From the NCBI GenBank assembly GCA_964632355.1, contig CAZWBW010000015.1, forward strand, positions 1-39,429: DNA of 39,429 nucleotides. Reading direction: 5' to 3'. The position numbers and the translations under genes were made by a program. Source of the DNA: JALOAP01 sp964632355. Its GTDB lineage: Bacteria; Chloroflexota; Dehalococcoidia; Tepidiformales; Tepidiformaceae. The notes under the pieces were generated by a model. The model saw only the letters and a list, made by a program, of their open reading frames with translations, ran no database searches and was not told the DNA's origin. This document shows, in pieces, positions 15,915 to 23,234 of this stretch; the first letter of the stretch is position 1; the number at the start of each line of letters is the position of its first letter.

Positions 15915-16006
15915 GGAGAGGTCGCATAGTGGCCTAGTGCGGGCGCCTGCTAAGCGCTTACCGGGGGAAACCTCGGTCGTGGGTTCGAATCCCACCCTCT
16001 CCGCCA
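15915..16006 (+). tRNA. tRNA-Ser (anticodon GCU), CCA encoded
   Basis: A 92-nt class II tRNA. The 7-bp acceptor GGAGAGG/CCTCTCC is closed by discriminator G and an encoded CCA. The anticodon loop CTGCTAA gives GCU (codons AGC/AGU). A long variable arm (TTACCGGGGGAAACCTCGGTC region) and a T arm GTGGG-TTCGAAT-CCCAC are present. The long variable arm and G73 are serine identity features. Confidence 0.95.
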
Positions 16007-16085
16007 CTTCCCCTGACACTACCTGCCGGCCGCCACTGCTCGGAGCCACCGGCATCGGACCATCCGAAGCCCCTGAGGCCTTCCC

Positions 16086-17372
16086 ATGAAGTACTACCTC
16101 TGGACCGTCGGCTGTCAGATGAACAAGGCCGACAGCGAGAAGTTGGCGGCAGGTTTCACGCGTCTCGGCCTCAAGCCCACCGACCGCATGGAACGGGCCG
16201 ACATCGTCGTCCTGAATACCTGCAGCGTTCGTCAGCACGCCGAGGACCGCGCCTACTCCAAGCTCGGCCGCGTTCGTCAGCTCAAGGAGCAGCGCCCCGA
16301 CCTGAAGGTCGCGCTCATGGGCTGCATGGTCGGCCTCAAGACCGACGAGCTCGAACGCCGCTTCCCACAGGTCGATGTCTTCGCGCGCCCACAGCAGTTC
16401 GAACCGATCATCGAACTCGTGCAGGGCCCGTCCGAGGACCTCGGCGGCGAATTCTGGCCTACTACCTACGCCATTCCCGAAGGCCCCTGCGCCTTCGTTC
16501 CCGTCGTTCACGGCTGCAATAAGTTCTGCACCTACTGCATCGTCCCCTACCGCCGTGGCCGCGAGAAGAGCCGCCCGATCGACGAAATCGTGCGCGAAGT
16601 CGCCTACCTCACCGCACAGGGCGTCCGCGAAGTAACCCTCCTCGGACAGACCGTCGAAGCGTACGGGCACGACCTTCCCGACCAGCCCGACCTCGGTGAC
16701 CTTATGCGCGCACTTTCCGAACTCGAGCGGCTCGACCGGATCCGCTTCCTCACGTCCTACCCGAAGGACATGACGCATCGCATCCTCGAAGCCGTCGCCG
16801 AACTGCCCAAGGTCATGGAGTGCTTCTCGCTCCCCGTCCAGGCAGGCAGCGACCGCGTCCTCGAGTCGATGCGCCGCGGCTACACCATTGCCGAATACCT
16901 CGACAAGATCCGCGAGCTCCGCGAACTAATGCCGAACGCCGGCATTACCACCGACGTCATCGTCGGCTACCCCGGCGAAACTGAAGAGGATTTCGAACAG
17001 ACCTGCGCCATCCTCGAAGAGGTGCGCTTCGACAAAGTCCACGTCGCCGCATACTCTCCGCGGCCCGGCACCATCGCCTGGCGAAAGATGGAGGACGACG
17101 TGCCCGCCGAGGTGAAGGCCGAGCGCCTGCACCGCGTCGAAGCTATCGAGGCCCGTATCTCACAGGAGATCAACAACACCTACGTGGGCACGGTCCAGGA
17201 AGTCCTCGTCGAAGGCGTGCGCGGCGACCAGCCGTTCGGCCGCACCCGAACCGGCAAGCTCGTGCACATCGATGCCCCGGCACGGGTTGGGTCCATGGTC
17301 GACGTGCGCATCGAACACGCCGGACCGTTCTCGCTCCGCGGTGTCCCCGAAGACGCCCTCGTGCTGGTCTGA
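16086..17372 (+). CDS. miaB: tRNA-2-methylthio-N6-dimethylallyladenosine synthase MiaB
   Basis: A 428-residue radical-SAM methylthiotransferase that adds the 2-methylthio group to i6A37 of tRNAs reading codons that start with U. The N-terminal UPF0004 domain carries three cluster cysteines (in VGCQMN, LNTCSV and MGCMVG). The radical-SAM motif CxxxCxxC is at residues 144-151 (CNKFCTYC), followed by VPYRRGRE. VEAYGHD, TSYPKDM, LPVQAGSDRVL and the C-terminal TRAM domain (about residues 365-428) complete the family order. The ATG at 16086 starts on the conserved YYLWTVGCQMN strand. It lies 80 nt after tRNA-Ser and could be read through from it. The MiaB rather than RimO/MtaB call rests on GCQMN and overall layout. 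Confidence 0.93.
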   Translation: MKYYLWTVGCQMNKADSEKLAAGFTRLGLKPTDRMERADIVVLNTCSVRQHAEDRAYSKLGRVRQLKEQRPDLKVALMGCMVGLKTDELERRFPQVDVFARPQQFEPIIELVQGPSEDLGGEFWPTTYAIPEGPCAFVPVVHGCNKFCTYCIVPYRRGREKSRPIDEIVREVAYLTAQGVREVTLLGQTVEAYGHDLPDQPDLGDLMRALSELERLDRIRFLTSYPKDMTHRILEAVAELPKVMECFSLPVQAGSDRVLESMRRGYTIAEYLDKIRELRELMPNAGITTDVIVGYPGETEEDFEQTCAILEEVRFDKVHVAAYSPRPGTIAWRKMEDDVPAEVKAERLHRVEAIEARISQEINNTYVGTVQEVLVEGVRGDQPFGRTRTGKLVHIDAPARVGSMVDVRIEHAGPFSLRGVPEDALVLV

Positions 17373-17415
17373 CATCCTGATCCGCCAGGTGCTGCCAGCG
17401 CGTCGCGCATAGCAG

Positions 17416-17421
17416 TAGACT
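17416..17421 (+). promoter_or_regulatory. Possible -10 element of the 17450 micro-ORF
   Basis: TAGACT, 28 nt before the ATG at 17450, would give a leader of about 22 nt carrying the Shine-Dalgarno sequence. No convincing -35 is seen, so this is tentative. Confidence 0.25.
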
Positions 17422-17449
17422 GCGCGCACCACCACTCAGGAGGTTCGCC

Positions 17450-17545
17450 ATGAGGGGCTATGCCGATAGCGGCGACCTGCTGCCGATCATCGTGGGAGCT
17501 ATCGTCGCGGTTGCCCTGGTCGTTTTTGGGCTCGCAACTGCGTAG
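17450..17545 (+). CDS. 31-residue single-span membrane peptide
   Basis: A short open frame with a strong ribosome binding site: CAGGAGG at 17437-17443, 6 nt before ATG 17450. The peptide has a short polar head (about 8 residues, MRGYADSG) and a continuous hydrophobic stretch (LLPIIVGAIVAVALVVFGLATA) to the stop at 17543-17545. The excellent Shine-Dalgarno at ideal spacing and the clean membrane segment argue for a real micro-protein between miaB and the tRNA-Ala terminator. No known family is recognised; it could be a small membrane-protein modulator or a toxin-like peptide, but nothing here decides. Confidence 0.55.
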   Translation: MRGYADSGDLLPIIVGAIVAVALVVFGLATA

Positions 17546-17576
17546 GCGTGTGTTCCGGCCCGGTTGCGGCCACGAA

Positions 17577-17600
17577 AAAAGAGCCGCTCGTGCGGCTCTT
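17577..17600 (-). terminator. Rho-independent terminator of tRNA-Ala
   Basis: A 9-bp stem (AAGAGCCGC/GCGGCTCTT) with a 4-nt loop. Read on the minus strand it is followed by an unbroken T run (CTTTTTTCG). It lies 16 nt downstream of the tRNA-Ala 3' end. It may also stop plus-strand transcription from the micro-ORF, though the plus-side T tract is poorer. Confidence 0.8.
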
Positions 17601-17615
17601 CTCGGTTGTTTCAAT

Positions 17616-17691
17616 TGGTGGAGACGAGGGGATTCGAACCCCTGACCCTCACACTGCCAGTGTGATGCTCTCCCAACTGAGCTACGTCCCC
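17616..17691 (-). tRNA. tRNA-Ala (anticodon GGC), CCA encoded
   Basis: A 76-nt tRNA on the minus strand. Acceptor GGGGACG/CGTCTCC contains the G3:U70 wobble pair that identifies alanine tRNAs. The anticodon loop CTGGCAG gives GGC (codons GCC/GCU), the T arm is AGGGG-TTCGAAT-CCCCT, and discriminator A is followed by CCA. Confidence 0.95.
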
Positions 17692-17704
17692 AGCCAGTAG
17701 TTCG

Positions 17705-17733
17705 ATGGTAGCAGTGCGGCAGCTTTCGGCCAA
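17705..17733 (-). promoter_or_regulatory. Promoter of tRNA-Ala
   Basis: On the minus strand TTGGCC (-35, 17728-17733), 17-nt spacer, TACCAT (-10, 17705-17710), 13 nt before the mature 5' end. It separates the tRNA from the upstream ABC permease operon, whose last stop is at 17759. Confidence 0.5.
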
Positions 17734-17758
17734 ACAGATTCGTACGACATAAGTGCGC

Positions 17759-18727
17759 TTAGCGCCGTCCCCGTGGGTCCAGGGCATCGCGCAAACCGTC
17801 GCCGAGGAACGTGAAGCACAGCATCAGCGTCGCGATCGCTGCCGCCGGTACCAGGATCATCCATTCACTCGCCCGGTAGTACGTGTACCCGTCGTACACG
17901 AGCGTGCCCAGGCTCGCTGCCGGCGGCTGAAGCCCGAACCCGATAATCGCGAGCACCGCTTCCGCGTAGATCGCCAGCGGAATCCCGAACGTGACCGCGA
18001 CGATGATCGGCCCCATCGCGTTGGGCAGCATGTGTGTGAACACGATGCGCCGCGACGACGCTCCGAGCGCCCGCGCGGCCGTTACATAATCCGCTTCCTT
18101 CAGCGCGAGCATCTGGCCCCGGACTAGCCGCGCCACCGTCACCCAGCCCACCAGCGAGATCGCGAGGATGACCTGCAGCACTTCGCCCGAAAGCCCCGGG
18201 ATCTGGGGGTCGCCCGAGCCGATGATGGGCCAGTTCCGCTCCGAGAGCACCGCGCGCAGGATGATGATTGCCAGCAGGTCCGGGAACGCGTACGCGATGT
18301 CAACGATCCGCATCATCACGTTGTCACCGAGTCGGCCACCCAGCGCTGCGGCCGCCCCCACGAGCACGCCGATGACGACCACCACCAGCTGCGTGCCGAT
18401 GCCGATCTGGAGCGAGATCCGCATCCCTTCCCAGGTTCGCGCCCACGTATCGCGCCCGAGGTTGTCAGTCCCCAGGAAGTGCGACCAGCTCGGACCCTGG
18501 AACGCCTCCCGGGGCGCCGTCTGCGACGGCGAGTAGCGTTCGATGCCCGGGATTAGAGCCGCGCCGAACGCCAGCAGGATCAACACGATCAGCACGACGC
18601 CGCCGGCCACGGCCGGCCGGTTCCGCAGCAGCCGGTCCCATGCCTGTCGCCAGAGGCCGCGCTGCTGAAGCCTGAGGATCGCCTCATCGCCAGCAATCGC
18701 GATGACCGTGGTTTGCTGTGTCGCCAT
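17759..18727 (-). CDS. ABC transporter permease, OppC/DppC type
   Basis: A 322-residue inner-membrane permease of the peptide/nickel importer family. There is a short cytoplasmic N-terminus, a membrane segment at about residues 40-60, and the typical OppC loop SHFLGTDNLGRDTWART (about 80-97). Further membrane segments and the EAA ATPase-contact loop follow (ADYVTAARALGASSRRIVFTHMLPN, about 210-234). The protein ends LGDGLRDALDPRGRR, as is usual for OppC. It follows the OppB-like gene by one nucleotide and is the last gene of a three-gene operon transcribed from 21481. No ATPase gene adjoins it. Peptide specificity is assumed from the family; other solutes are possible. Confidence 0.9.
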   Translation of the reverse strand: MATQQTTVIAIAGDEAILRLQQRGLWRQAWDRLLRNRPAVAGGVVLIVLILLAFGAALIPGIERYSPSQTAPREAFQGPSWSHFLGTDNLGRDTWARTWEGMRISLQIGIGTQLVVVVIGVLVGAAAALGGRLGDNVMMRIVDIAYAFPDLLAIIILRAVLSERNWPIIGSGDPQIPGLSGEVLQVILAISLVGWVTVARLVRGQMLALKEADYVTAARALGASSRRIVFTHMLPNAMGPIIVAVTFGIPLAIYAEAVLAIIGFGLQPPAASLGTLVYDGYTYYRASEWMILVPAAAIATLMLCFTFLGDGLRDALDPRGRR

Positions 18728-18728
18728 C

Positions 18729-19646
18729 TCAGTACCTGATCCTCGGGTCTGCGATCCCGTATGCGATGTCGACGAGCAGGTTCACGACCGCGATGGCCAC
18801 GGCGTACAGCAACGTCGTCCCCATGATCATTCCGTAGTCGCGGAGCATCACCGCGTCGACGAACGCCGTCCCGAGGCCGCCTACGGCAAAGAACCGCTCA
18901 ATAACGAACGACCCCGTGATGAGCCCGGCCAGGATCGGCCCGGCCACCGTCAGCACCGGGATCAGGGCGTTTCGCACCGCATGCCGCACGATGATGCGGA
19001 ACTCCTGCACGCCCTTGGCCCGCGCTGTTCGGATGTAGTCCTGGCGCAGCACCTCCAGCATCGAAGCCCGCGTAATGCGGGCGATGAACGCCAGCGGCAA
19101 CAACCCGAGCGCTATCGTCGGCAGGACCATCTTCCGCGGGTTCCCGAACTCCCAGCCGAGCACGTCGAACCAGCCCAACTTCAACGCAAGGAAGATGATG
19201 AGGAACACCCCGACCACGAAGTTCGGCACCGCCGCTCCCACCGTTGCCACGAACACCCCCACATAGTCCGGCCACCGGTTCTGGTTCACTGCGGAGACAA
19301 CCCCGAGCGTTAATCCACCCACAAGTGCGAATACGAACGCGCACAGTCCCAGCTGCAACGTCTTCGGCAGCCGTTCCCGCACGATATCCGTTACTGGCCG
19401 GTCCTGGTTGAACGAAATCCCCAGGTCCCCTTTCACCAGGTTCTCGAGGAATGTTCGGTATTGTTCGAGGAGCGAACCATCGAGGTTGTACCGCGCTTCC
19501 AGGTTGCGCTTCGTCGCTTCGGGTAACGGCTTCTCGTGATCGAAGGGGCCGCCCGGTACAGCGTGCATGAGGAAGAACGTGATGGTCGCAATCGCCCAGA
19601 TCAGCGGTATGAATGCGAGGATTCGTCGCAGGATATAACCAGCCAC
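18729..19646 (-). CDS. ABC transporter permease, OppB/DppB type
   Basis: A 305-residue permease starting MAGYILRRILAFIPLIWAIATITFFLMHAVPGGPFD, the classic OppB N-terminal membrane segment and periplasmic start. Family features are the GDLGISFNQDRPV loop, EAA loop YIRTARAKGVQEFRIIVRHAVRNALIPV (about residues 190-217), a FVIERFFAVGGLG segment and the C-terminal DIAYGIADPRIRY. It partners the OppC-like protein encoded 1 nt downstream. It is separated from the binding-protein gene by about 98 nt that contain a strong hairpin, which may lower permease expression relative to the binding protein. Confidence 0.9.
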   Translation of the reverse strand: MAGYILRRILAFIPLIWAIATITFFLMHAVPGGPFDHEKPLPEATKRNLEARYNLDGSLLEQYRTFLENLVKGDLGISFNQDRPVTDIVRERLPKTLQLGLCAFVFALVGGLTLGVVSAVNQNRWPDYVGVFVATVGAAVPNFVVGVFLIIFLALKLGWFDVLGWEFGNPRKMVLPTIALGLLPLAFIARITRASMLEVLRQDYIRTARAKGVQEFRIIVRHAVRNALIPVLTVAGPILAGLITGSFVIERFFAVGGLGTAFVDAVMLRDYGMIMGTTLLYAVAIAVVNLLVDIAYGIADPRIRY

Positions 19647-19690
19647 TGGCGAGCCTCGTTTCTCTCCCCTGGGCGCATTCTATGTGGCGA

Positions 19691-19720
19691 AAGGGGCGCG
19701 GGACCGTGCCCGCGCCCCTT
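19691..19720 (-). terminator. Strong intercistronic hairpin (attenuator or mRNA stabiliser)
   Basis: A perfect 12-bp stem AAGGGGCGCGGG/CCCGCGCCCCTT with a 6-nt loop, between the binding-protein stop and the OppB-like start. On the minus strand only TTT follows before GC-rich sequence, so full termination is doubtful. Partial termination or protection of the upstream mRNA, giving excess binding protein, is more likely. Confidence 0.6.
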
Positions 19721-19744
19721 CGATAAATGACTAATCTCTATTGA

Positions 19745-21481
19745 TCAGTCCTTCAGGTACCACTCCTCAGGTGCCCAGTCCGCCGCAAGCACCCGGTCCT
19801 GCGACGTGTGGAACTCGCGCAGTCCGCCAACGTTCGGCTTGATGAGCACGTGGTTCGCCTGGTGGTACATCGGCGCCACGCCACACACCCGCGTCACGAT
19901 CAGTTCGTTGATCTCGCGGTACAGCTCGAGCCGTTCTTCGTTGTCGGTGTTGAACCGGGCCTGGTCGACCAGCCGATCGATATCCGGGTCCGAGCAGGAA
20001 TAGTGGTTCAGCGTTCCGCCCGATTCATACTGACCCAATACCCAGTTCTCGGGGTCCGGGTAGTCCTGCTGCCATCCGCCCGGGAAGAGTTCAAAGTTTT
20101 CCGTCGTGAACCGCTGCGCGCGCGTCGCCGCGTCCACCACTTCGATGTCCACGTCGATGTTCAGGTGTTCCTTGAACTCCGACTGCAGGAACTGGGCCAG
20201 CGCCGTGTTCTGCGGGCTGTCGCGAACCAGGATCGTCAGCCGCGGGAAGCCTTCCCCGTTCGGGTAGCCCGCCTCTTCGAGCAGTTGCCGCGCCGCGTCC
20301 GGGTCGAACCCGACCTCGTCGTCAAATGCTCCTTCGTCGATCTGCGCCACGTCGGCCGGGATCCACGTCGTGGTCGGCAGTCCCGCGCCCTGCAACACCA
20401 CGTTCGCCAGCGTCTCACGGTCGATCGCCCGCGAAAGCGCCAGGCGGACCTTCTCGTTGTCGAGTGGCGGCCGCGACAACTGCATCTGCAGCCCAAGCGT
20501 CCGCGGCAGCGGATAGCTCAGCAGCTGGTCGCCCATCTCGTTTCGCAGGACCGTCAGGTTCGCCTGGTCCGCCAGCGCAACCTGCACCTCGCCCGAGCGG
20601 AACGCATTGTTCGCCTGGGCGTTGTCCTCGATGTACACGAACTCAATCCGGTCGAGATAGGCCGGGTGTTCGCCCGCGTAGTTTTCGTTGCGCACAAACA
20701 CGGCGCCCGACTTCGGCGTGTAGCTCTCAAGTACGAACGGTCCGTTGAACGCCAGCGTCGTCGGGTCGCTCGGCCACGGCGCGTTCGATTCCGGCACGAT
20801 ATGGCGCGGCACCGGGTAGGTCATCCACATCGTGAGGATGATGGGCCACGTCGGCTGCGCTTCGATCAGCCGGTACTCGATCGTCTTCTCGTCGATCGCT
20901 CGGACACCAATCGCTTCGCGAAGCTGGGCCTTCTCCTCCTCCGACTTCGCCGCGACCCCGGCTTCCGGATCACCGTTCGACTGGTAGTACTCGTCGCAGC
21001 CAACGATGTTCGAAAGCAGGTACTGGTACTGACCAGCGATGTCGGGATCACATGTCCGGTGAACACCCGCTACAAAGTCCTCCGCGGTAAGCGGCTGCCC
21101 GTCCGACCAGCGGAGGTCGTCCTTCAGCGTCACCGTGTACGTCAGCCCATCGTCCGAAACCTCGGGCTCACCGGCCGCCATTTCGGGGACGGGTTCGTTT
21201 TCCAGGTTCAGCTTGTACAGACCGCGCCAGACAAAGCCGTGGTGTCCGATGTCCTGTGCGAAGCTCGAGAAGTGCGGATCCCACGACTGCACGTCAACGT
21301 AATGCACTCTCAGCGACCCGCCCTGGCGCGGCTCGCCGTCCCCTGTCTGCGTACCGGTACCGGTGCCCCCATTTCCGGACCCGTCGCTGTCGTCATCGTC
21401 ATCGCCACAGGCGACAGCAAGCCCCATGATCGCAACGATGGCGAACATTGTTAACAGCAATCGCCATTTGGGATTATTCAC
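19745..21481 (-). CDS. Peptide ABC transporter substrate-binding lipoprotein (OppA-like, SBP_bac_5)
   Basis: A 578-residue extracytoplasmic solute receptor. The N-terminal signal has a lipobox, GLAVAC at about residues 20-25, followed by an Asp/Ser/Gly-rich linker (GDDDDDSDGSGNGG), so it should be lipid-anchored. SBP_bac_5 features include GLTYTVTLKDDLRWSDGQPLTAEDFVAG (about 110-137), KVRLALSRAIDRETLANVV and the C-terminal QQDYPDPENWVLGQY. The GTG start is preceded by AGGAGG about 12 nt upstream, with a TTGACA promoter further up. First gene of the operon with the OppB-like and OppC-like permeases. ATP-binding subunits must come from elsewhere. Substrate is probably short peptides, by family only. 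Confidence 0.92.
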   Translation of the reverse strand: MNNPKWRLLLTMFAIVAIMGLAVACGDDDDDSDGSGNGGTGTGTQTGDGEPRQGGSLRVHYVDVQSWDPHFSSFAQDIGHHGFVWRGLYKLNLENEPVPEMAAGEPEVSDDGLTYTVTLKDDLRWSDGQPLTAEDFVAGVHRTCDPDIAGQYQYLLSNIVGCDEYYQSNGDPEAGVAAKSEEEKAQLREAIGVRAIDEKTIEYRLIEAQPTWPIILTMWMTYPVPRHIVPESNAPWPSDPTTLAFNGPFVLESYTPKSGAVFVRNENYAGEHPAYLDRIEFVYIEDNAQANNAFRSGEVQVALADQANLTVLRNEMGDQLLSYPLPRTLGLQMQLSRPPLDNEKVRLALSRAIDRETLANVVLQGAGLPTTTWIPADVAQIDEGAFDDEVGFDPDAARQLLEEAGYPNGEGFPRLTILVRDSPQNTALAQFLQSEFKEHLNIDVDIEVVDAATRAQRFTTENFELFPGGWQQDYPDPENWVLGQYESGGTLNHYSCSDPDIDRLVDQARFNTDNEERLELYREINELIVTRVCGVAPMYHQANHVLIKPNVGGLREFHTSQDRVLAADWAPEEWYLKD

Positions 21482-21516
21482 CGCGAATTGTCCCCTCCTC
21501 GTTCTATGCGGGCGGT

Positions 21517-21546
21517 AAAATGCACGCGCTTTCGCAGAACTGTCAA
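21517..21546 (-). promoter_or_regulatory. Promoter of the 21481 OppA-like operon
   Basis: On the minus strand a consensus TTGACA (-35, 21541-21546), 18-nt spacer and CATTTT (-10, 21517-21522, weak) lie about 36 nt before the start codon, with a Shine-Dalgarno in the leader. Confidence 0.5.
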
Positions 21547-21569
21547 TACAACGCTCGCGTGCAACAAAG

Positions 21570-21587
21570 GATTACGTTTGCGTAATC
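21570..21587. promoter_or_regulatory. Perfect 18-bp palindromic site, possible operator
   Basis: GATTACG-TTTG-CGTAATC, 7-bp perfect arms, located 24 nt upstream of the -35 of the OppA-like operon. It is A/T-rich in a GC-rich genome. The size and symmetry suit a dimeric regulator (activator position); the cognate protein is unknown. Confidence 0.45.
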
Positions 21588-21896
21588 TACACCTCCTCTA
21601 ACTGGCTCACCCCGCCCAGGTGCCAGTGATTCGCGTACCTTCCAAGGCTATCGAGCGGAACGTCTCGCTCGTATTGCGAGACTCCATCGGTCGTCTCGGG
21701 ATGGCTGCGATTCAGGAGTCACTATTCCCTTCTCTACAATCGCGCCTGGAGCCCTAACCGCAATCCTGGGCACACCTAGTCTGCCCTTTACCGGCTCTTA
21801 ATTCTACGGTCCCCGGTCACCCCCGGATTTATCCCTACGGTCGCTCGTTTCGCCCGGAGCCTTTACGCTGCCTTCAAATTCTTCCCTGGTGATCGT

Positions 21897-22787
21897 GTGT
21901 CCCGAGTCTTGGCCATCGTCTCCGTCCTTGGTCGTGATCAGAAGGGCGTTGTCGCCCGCATCAGCACCTACCTCGCCGAGCGAGACGTCAACATTGAAGA
22001 TATCGAGCAGCGAGTGGTGCGCGGACAGTTCTTGATGGACATGCTCGTCGACATCACCGATGCCTCCGCCTCCCTCGACGAGCTCGTCACTGGTCTGCTC
22101 GACATTGGTTCCGAAATCGGGATGGAGATTCGCGTCAACCTCCACGGCGAACGCGAACGCCGTCGCGTGGCCATCCTGGTCAGCAAAGAGCCCCATTGCC
22201 TCGAACAGCTCATCGCCGACCACCGCGATGGCCTGCTCAACTGCGACTTCGTCACCGTGCTTGGCAACCACGAAACCCTGCGTCCCATCGCCGAAGCCGC
22301 CGGGCTCCCATTCGAGTGGTACCCGAGCACCGACAAGGCCGCGCACGAGGACTTCCTGCTCGACCGCCTCAACGCTGCGAAGGCCGATGTCGTAGTGCTC
22401 GCCCGCTACATGCAGATCCTCACGCCCAAGATCGTCACGCCGTACGAAGGGCGCATCATCAACATCCACCCCTCGCTGCTGCCCCACTTCCCGGGTGCCA
22501 ACCCCTACCGCCGGGCTTGGGAGGATGGTGTGCGCGTCAGCGGCTGCACCGCCCACTTCGTCACCGAAGAGCTCGACGCAGGCCCCATCATCCTGCAGGA
22601 CGTCTTCCAGATTGACGTCGGCGTCGACACCGTCGATGACGTGCGCCGAAAGGGCCGCGCGCTCGAAGGTAAGGTGCTCAGCCGCGCCCTGCAGCTCTAC
22701 CTGAACAACGAGATCGTGGTGATCAACGGGAAGGTCGTGTTCAAGCCCGGGATGCGCACCCTGCTTCGCGACCTGTCGACGCCGTAG
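21897..22787 (+). CDS. purU: Formyltetrahydrofolate deformylase
   Basis: A 296-residue enzyme hydrolysing 10-formyl-THF to formate and THF, balancing one-carbon and purine metabolism. An N-terminal ACT domain (residues 1-85, SRVLAIVSVLGRDQKGVVARIS) is followed by a formyltransferase domain. That domain has RRRVAILVSKEPHCLEQL (about 90-107), VLARYMQILTP, and the catalytic segment INIHPSLLPHFPGANPY with the Asn and His of the Asn/His/Asp triad. CTAHFVTEELDAGPII follows. PurU rather than PurN because of the ACT domain and length. The GTG start is chosen at the beginning of ACT homology, without a good Shine-Dalgarno. It converges with the Fur-family gene. Confidence 0.92.
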   Translation: MSRVLAIVSVLGRDQKGVVARISTYLAERDVNIEDIEQRVVRGQFLMDMLVDITDASASLDELVTGLLDIGSEIGMEIRVNLHGERERRRVAILVSKEPHCLEQLIADHRDGLLNCDFVTVLGNHETLRPIAEAAGLPFEWYPSTDKAAHEDFLLDRLNAAKADVVVLARYMQILTPKIVTPYEGRIINIHPSLLPHFPGANPYRRAWEDGVRVSGCTAHFVTEELDAGPIILQDVFQIDVGVDTVDDVRRKGRALEGKVLSRALQLYLNNEIVVINGKVVFKPGMRTLLRDLSTP

Positions 22788-22800
22788 CCGTACCGGCTAC
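22784..22800. terminator. Short palindromic hairpin containing both convergent stop codons
   Basis: GTAGCCG-TAC-CGGCTAC, 7-bp arms. The TAG of purU lies in the left arm and the TAG of the Fur-family gene in the right. There is no T tract, so it is at best a weak bidirectional terminator. Confidence 0.35.
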
Positions 22801-23201
22801 GCGCAGGCGGCGCAGCGTCCGTACAGCTCGAGGCTATGCGAATCGAGCTGGAACCCCTCGACCTCCGCGTTCTGGTGGATCAGGCTGTCGAGCTCCGGGT
22901 CCGAAAACTCTGTGATCGCGCCGCAGTCGTTGCAAATGAGATGGTGATGGTGCCCGCCGTGCGAGAGCTGGTAGCGAATACTCCCGTCTTCCAGTGTCAT
23001 CCGGCACAGCACTTCCGACTCGAGAAGCAGCTTCACCGTCCGGAACACGGTTGCCCGCCCGACACCCGGGACGGCCGACGTGAGTTCCTCTACCGTGAAC
23101 GGGCCGGAGAGCTCCTCGATCGCCTTCAGGATGCGGCGCCGTTGCCCCGTTACCCGGTGGCCAACAACCGCCAGCCGCGCCGTAACGTCAGTCGCTACCA
23201 C
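22797..23201 (-). CDS. Fur-family metalloregulator (Fur/Zur/PerR type)
   Basis: A 134-residue repressor. The N-terminal winged helix (residues 1-75) includes GHRVTGQRRRILKAIEE and VGRATVFRTVKLL, the recognition helix. The dimerisation/metal domain has a run of His (GGHHHH), the structural zinc pair CNDC, and a second CAAC at the extreme C-terminus. Which metal or signal it senses cannot be read from sequence. The start is GTG 23201. It lies 33 nt downstream of the Cys-rich 109-residue gene on the same strand, so the two are probably co-transcribed. Target genes are unknown; a Fur-box-like sequence lies near 23535. Confidence 0.88.
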   Translation of the reverse strand: MVATDVTARLAVVGHRVTGQRRRILKAIEELSGPFTVEELTSAVPGVGRATVFRTVKLLLESEVLCRMTLEDGSIRYQLSHGGHHHHLICNDCGAITEFSDPELDSLIHQNAEVEGFQLDSHSLELYGRCAACA

Positions 23202-23234
23202 AACCGGGATCGTAGGTAGGCCCGGATCGGGGTG

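Larger units (their letters stand above)
21482..21896. other. 415-nt divergent intergenic region between the OppA-like gene and purU
   Basis: The left part holds the minus-strand promoter and the GATTACG palindrome. In the plus direction TTCAGG (21711-21716), 18 nt, TACAAT (21735-21740) may be a purU promoter, which would give an unusually long leader of about 150 nt. I see no gene, tRNA or convincing riboswitch fold in the leader. Confidence 0.4.

Noticed and set aside
15915..16086. Functional link between tRNA-Ser(GCU) and miaB from adjacency
   Set aside because: MiaB acts on tRNAs reading U-starting codons, while this tRNA reads AGC/AGU; the adjacency is probably only shared transcription.
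21741..21896. ZTP (pfl) riboswitch before purU
   Set aside because: A CCTGGGCA string at about 21765 recalls one conserved piece, but the partner motifs and stem order are not found by eye.
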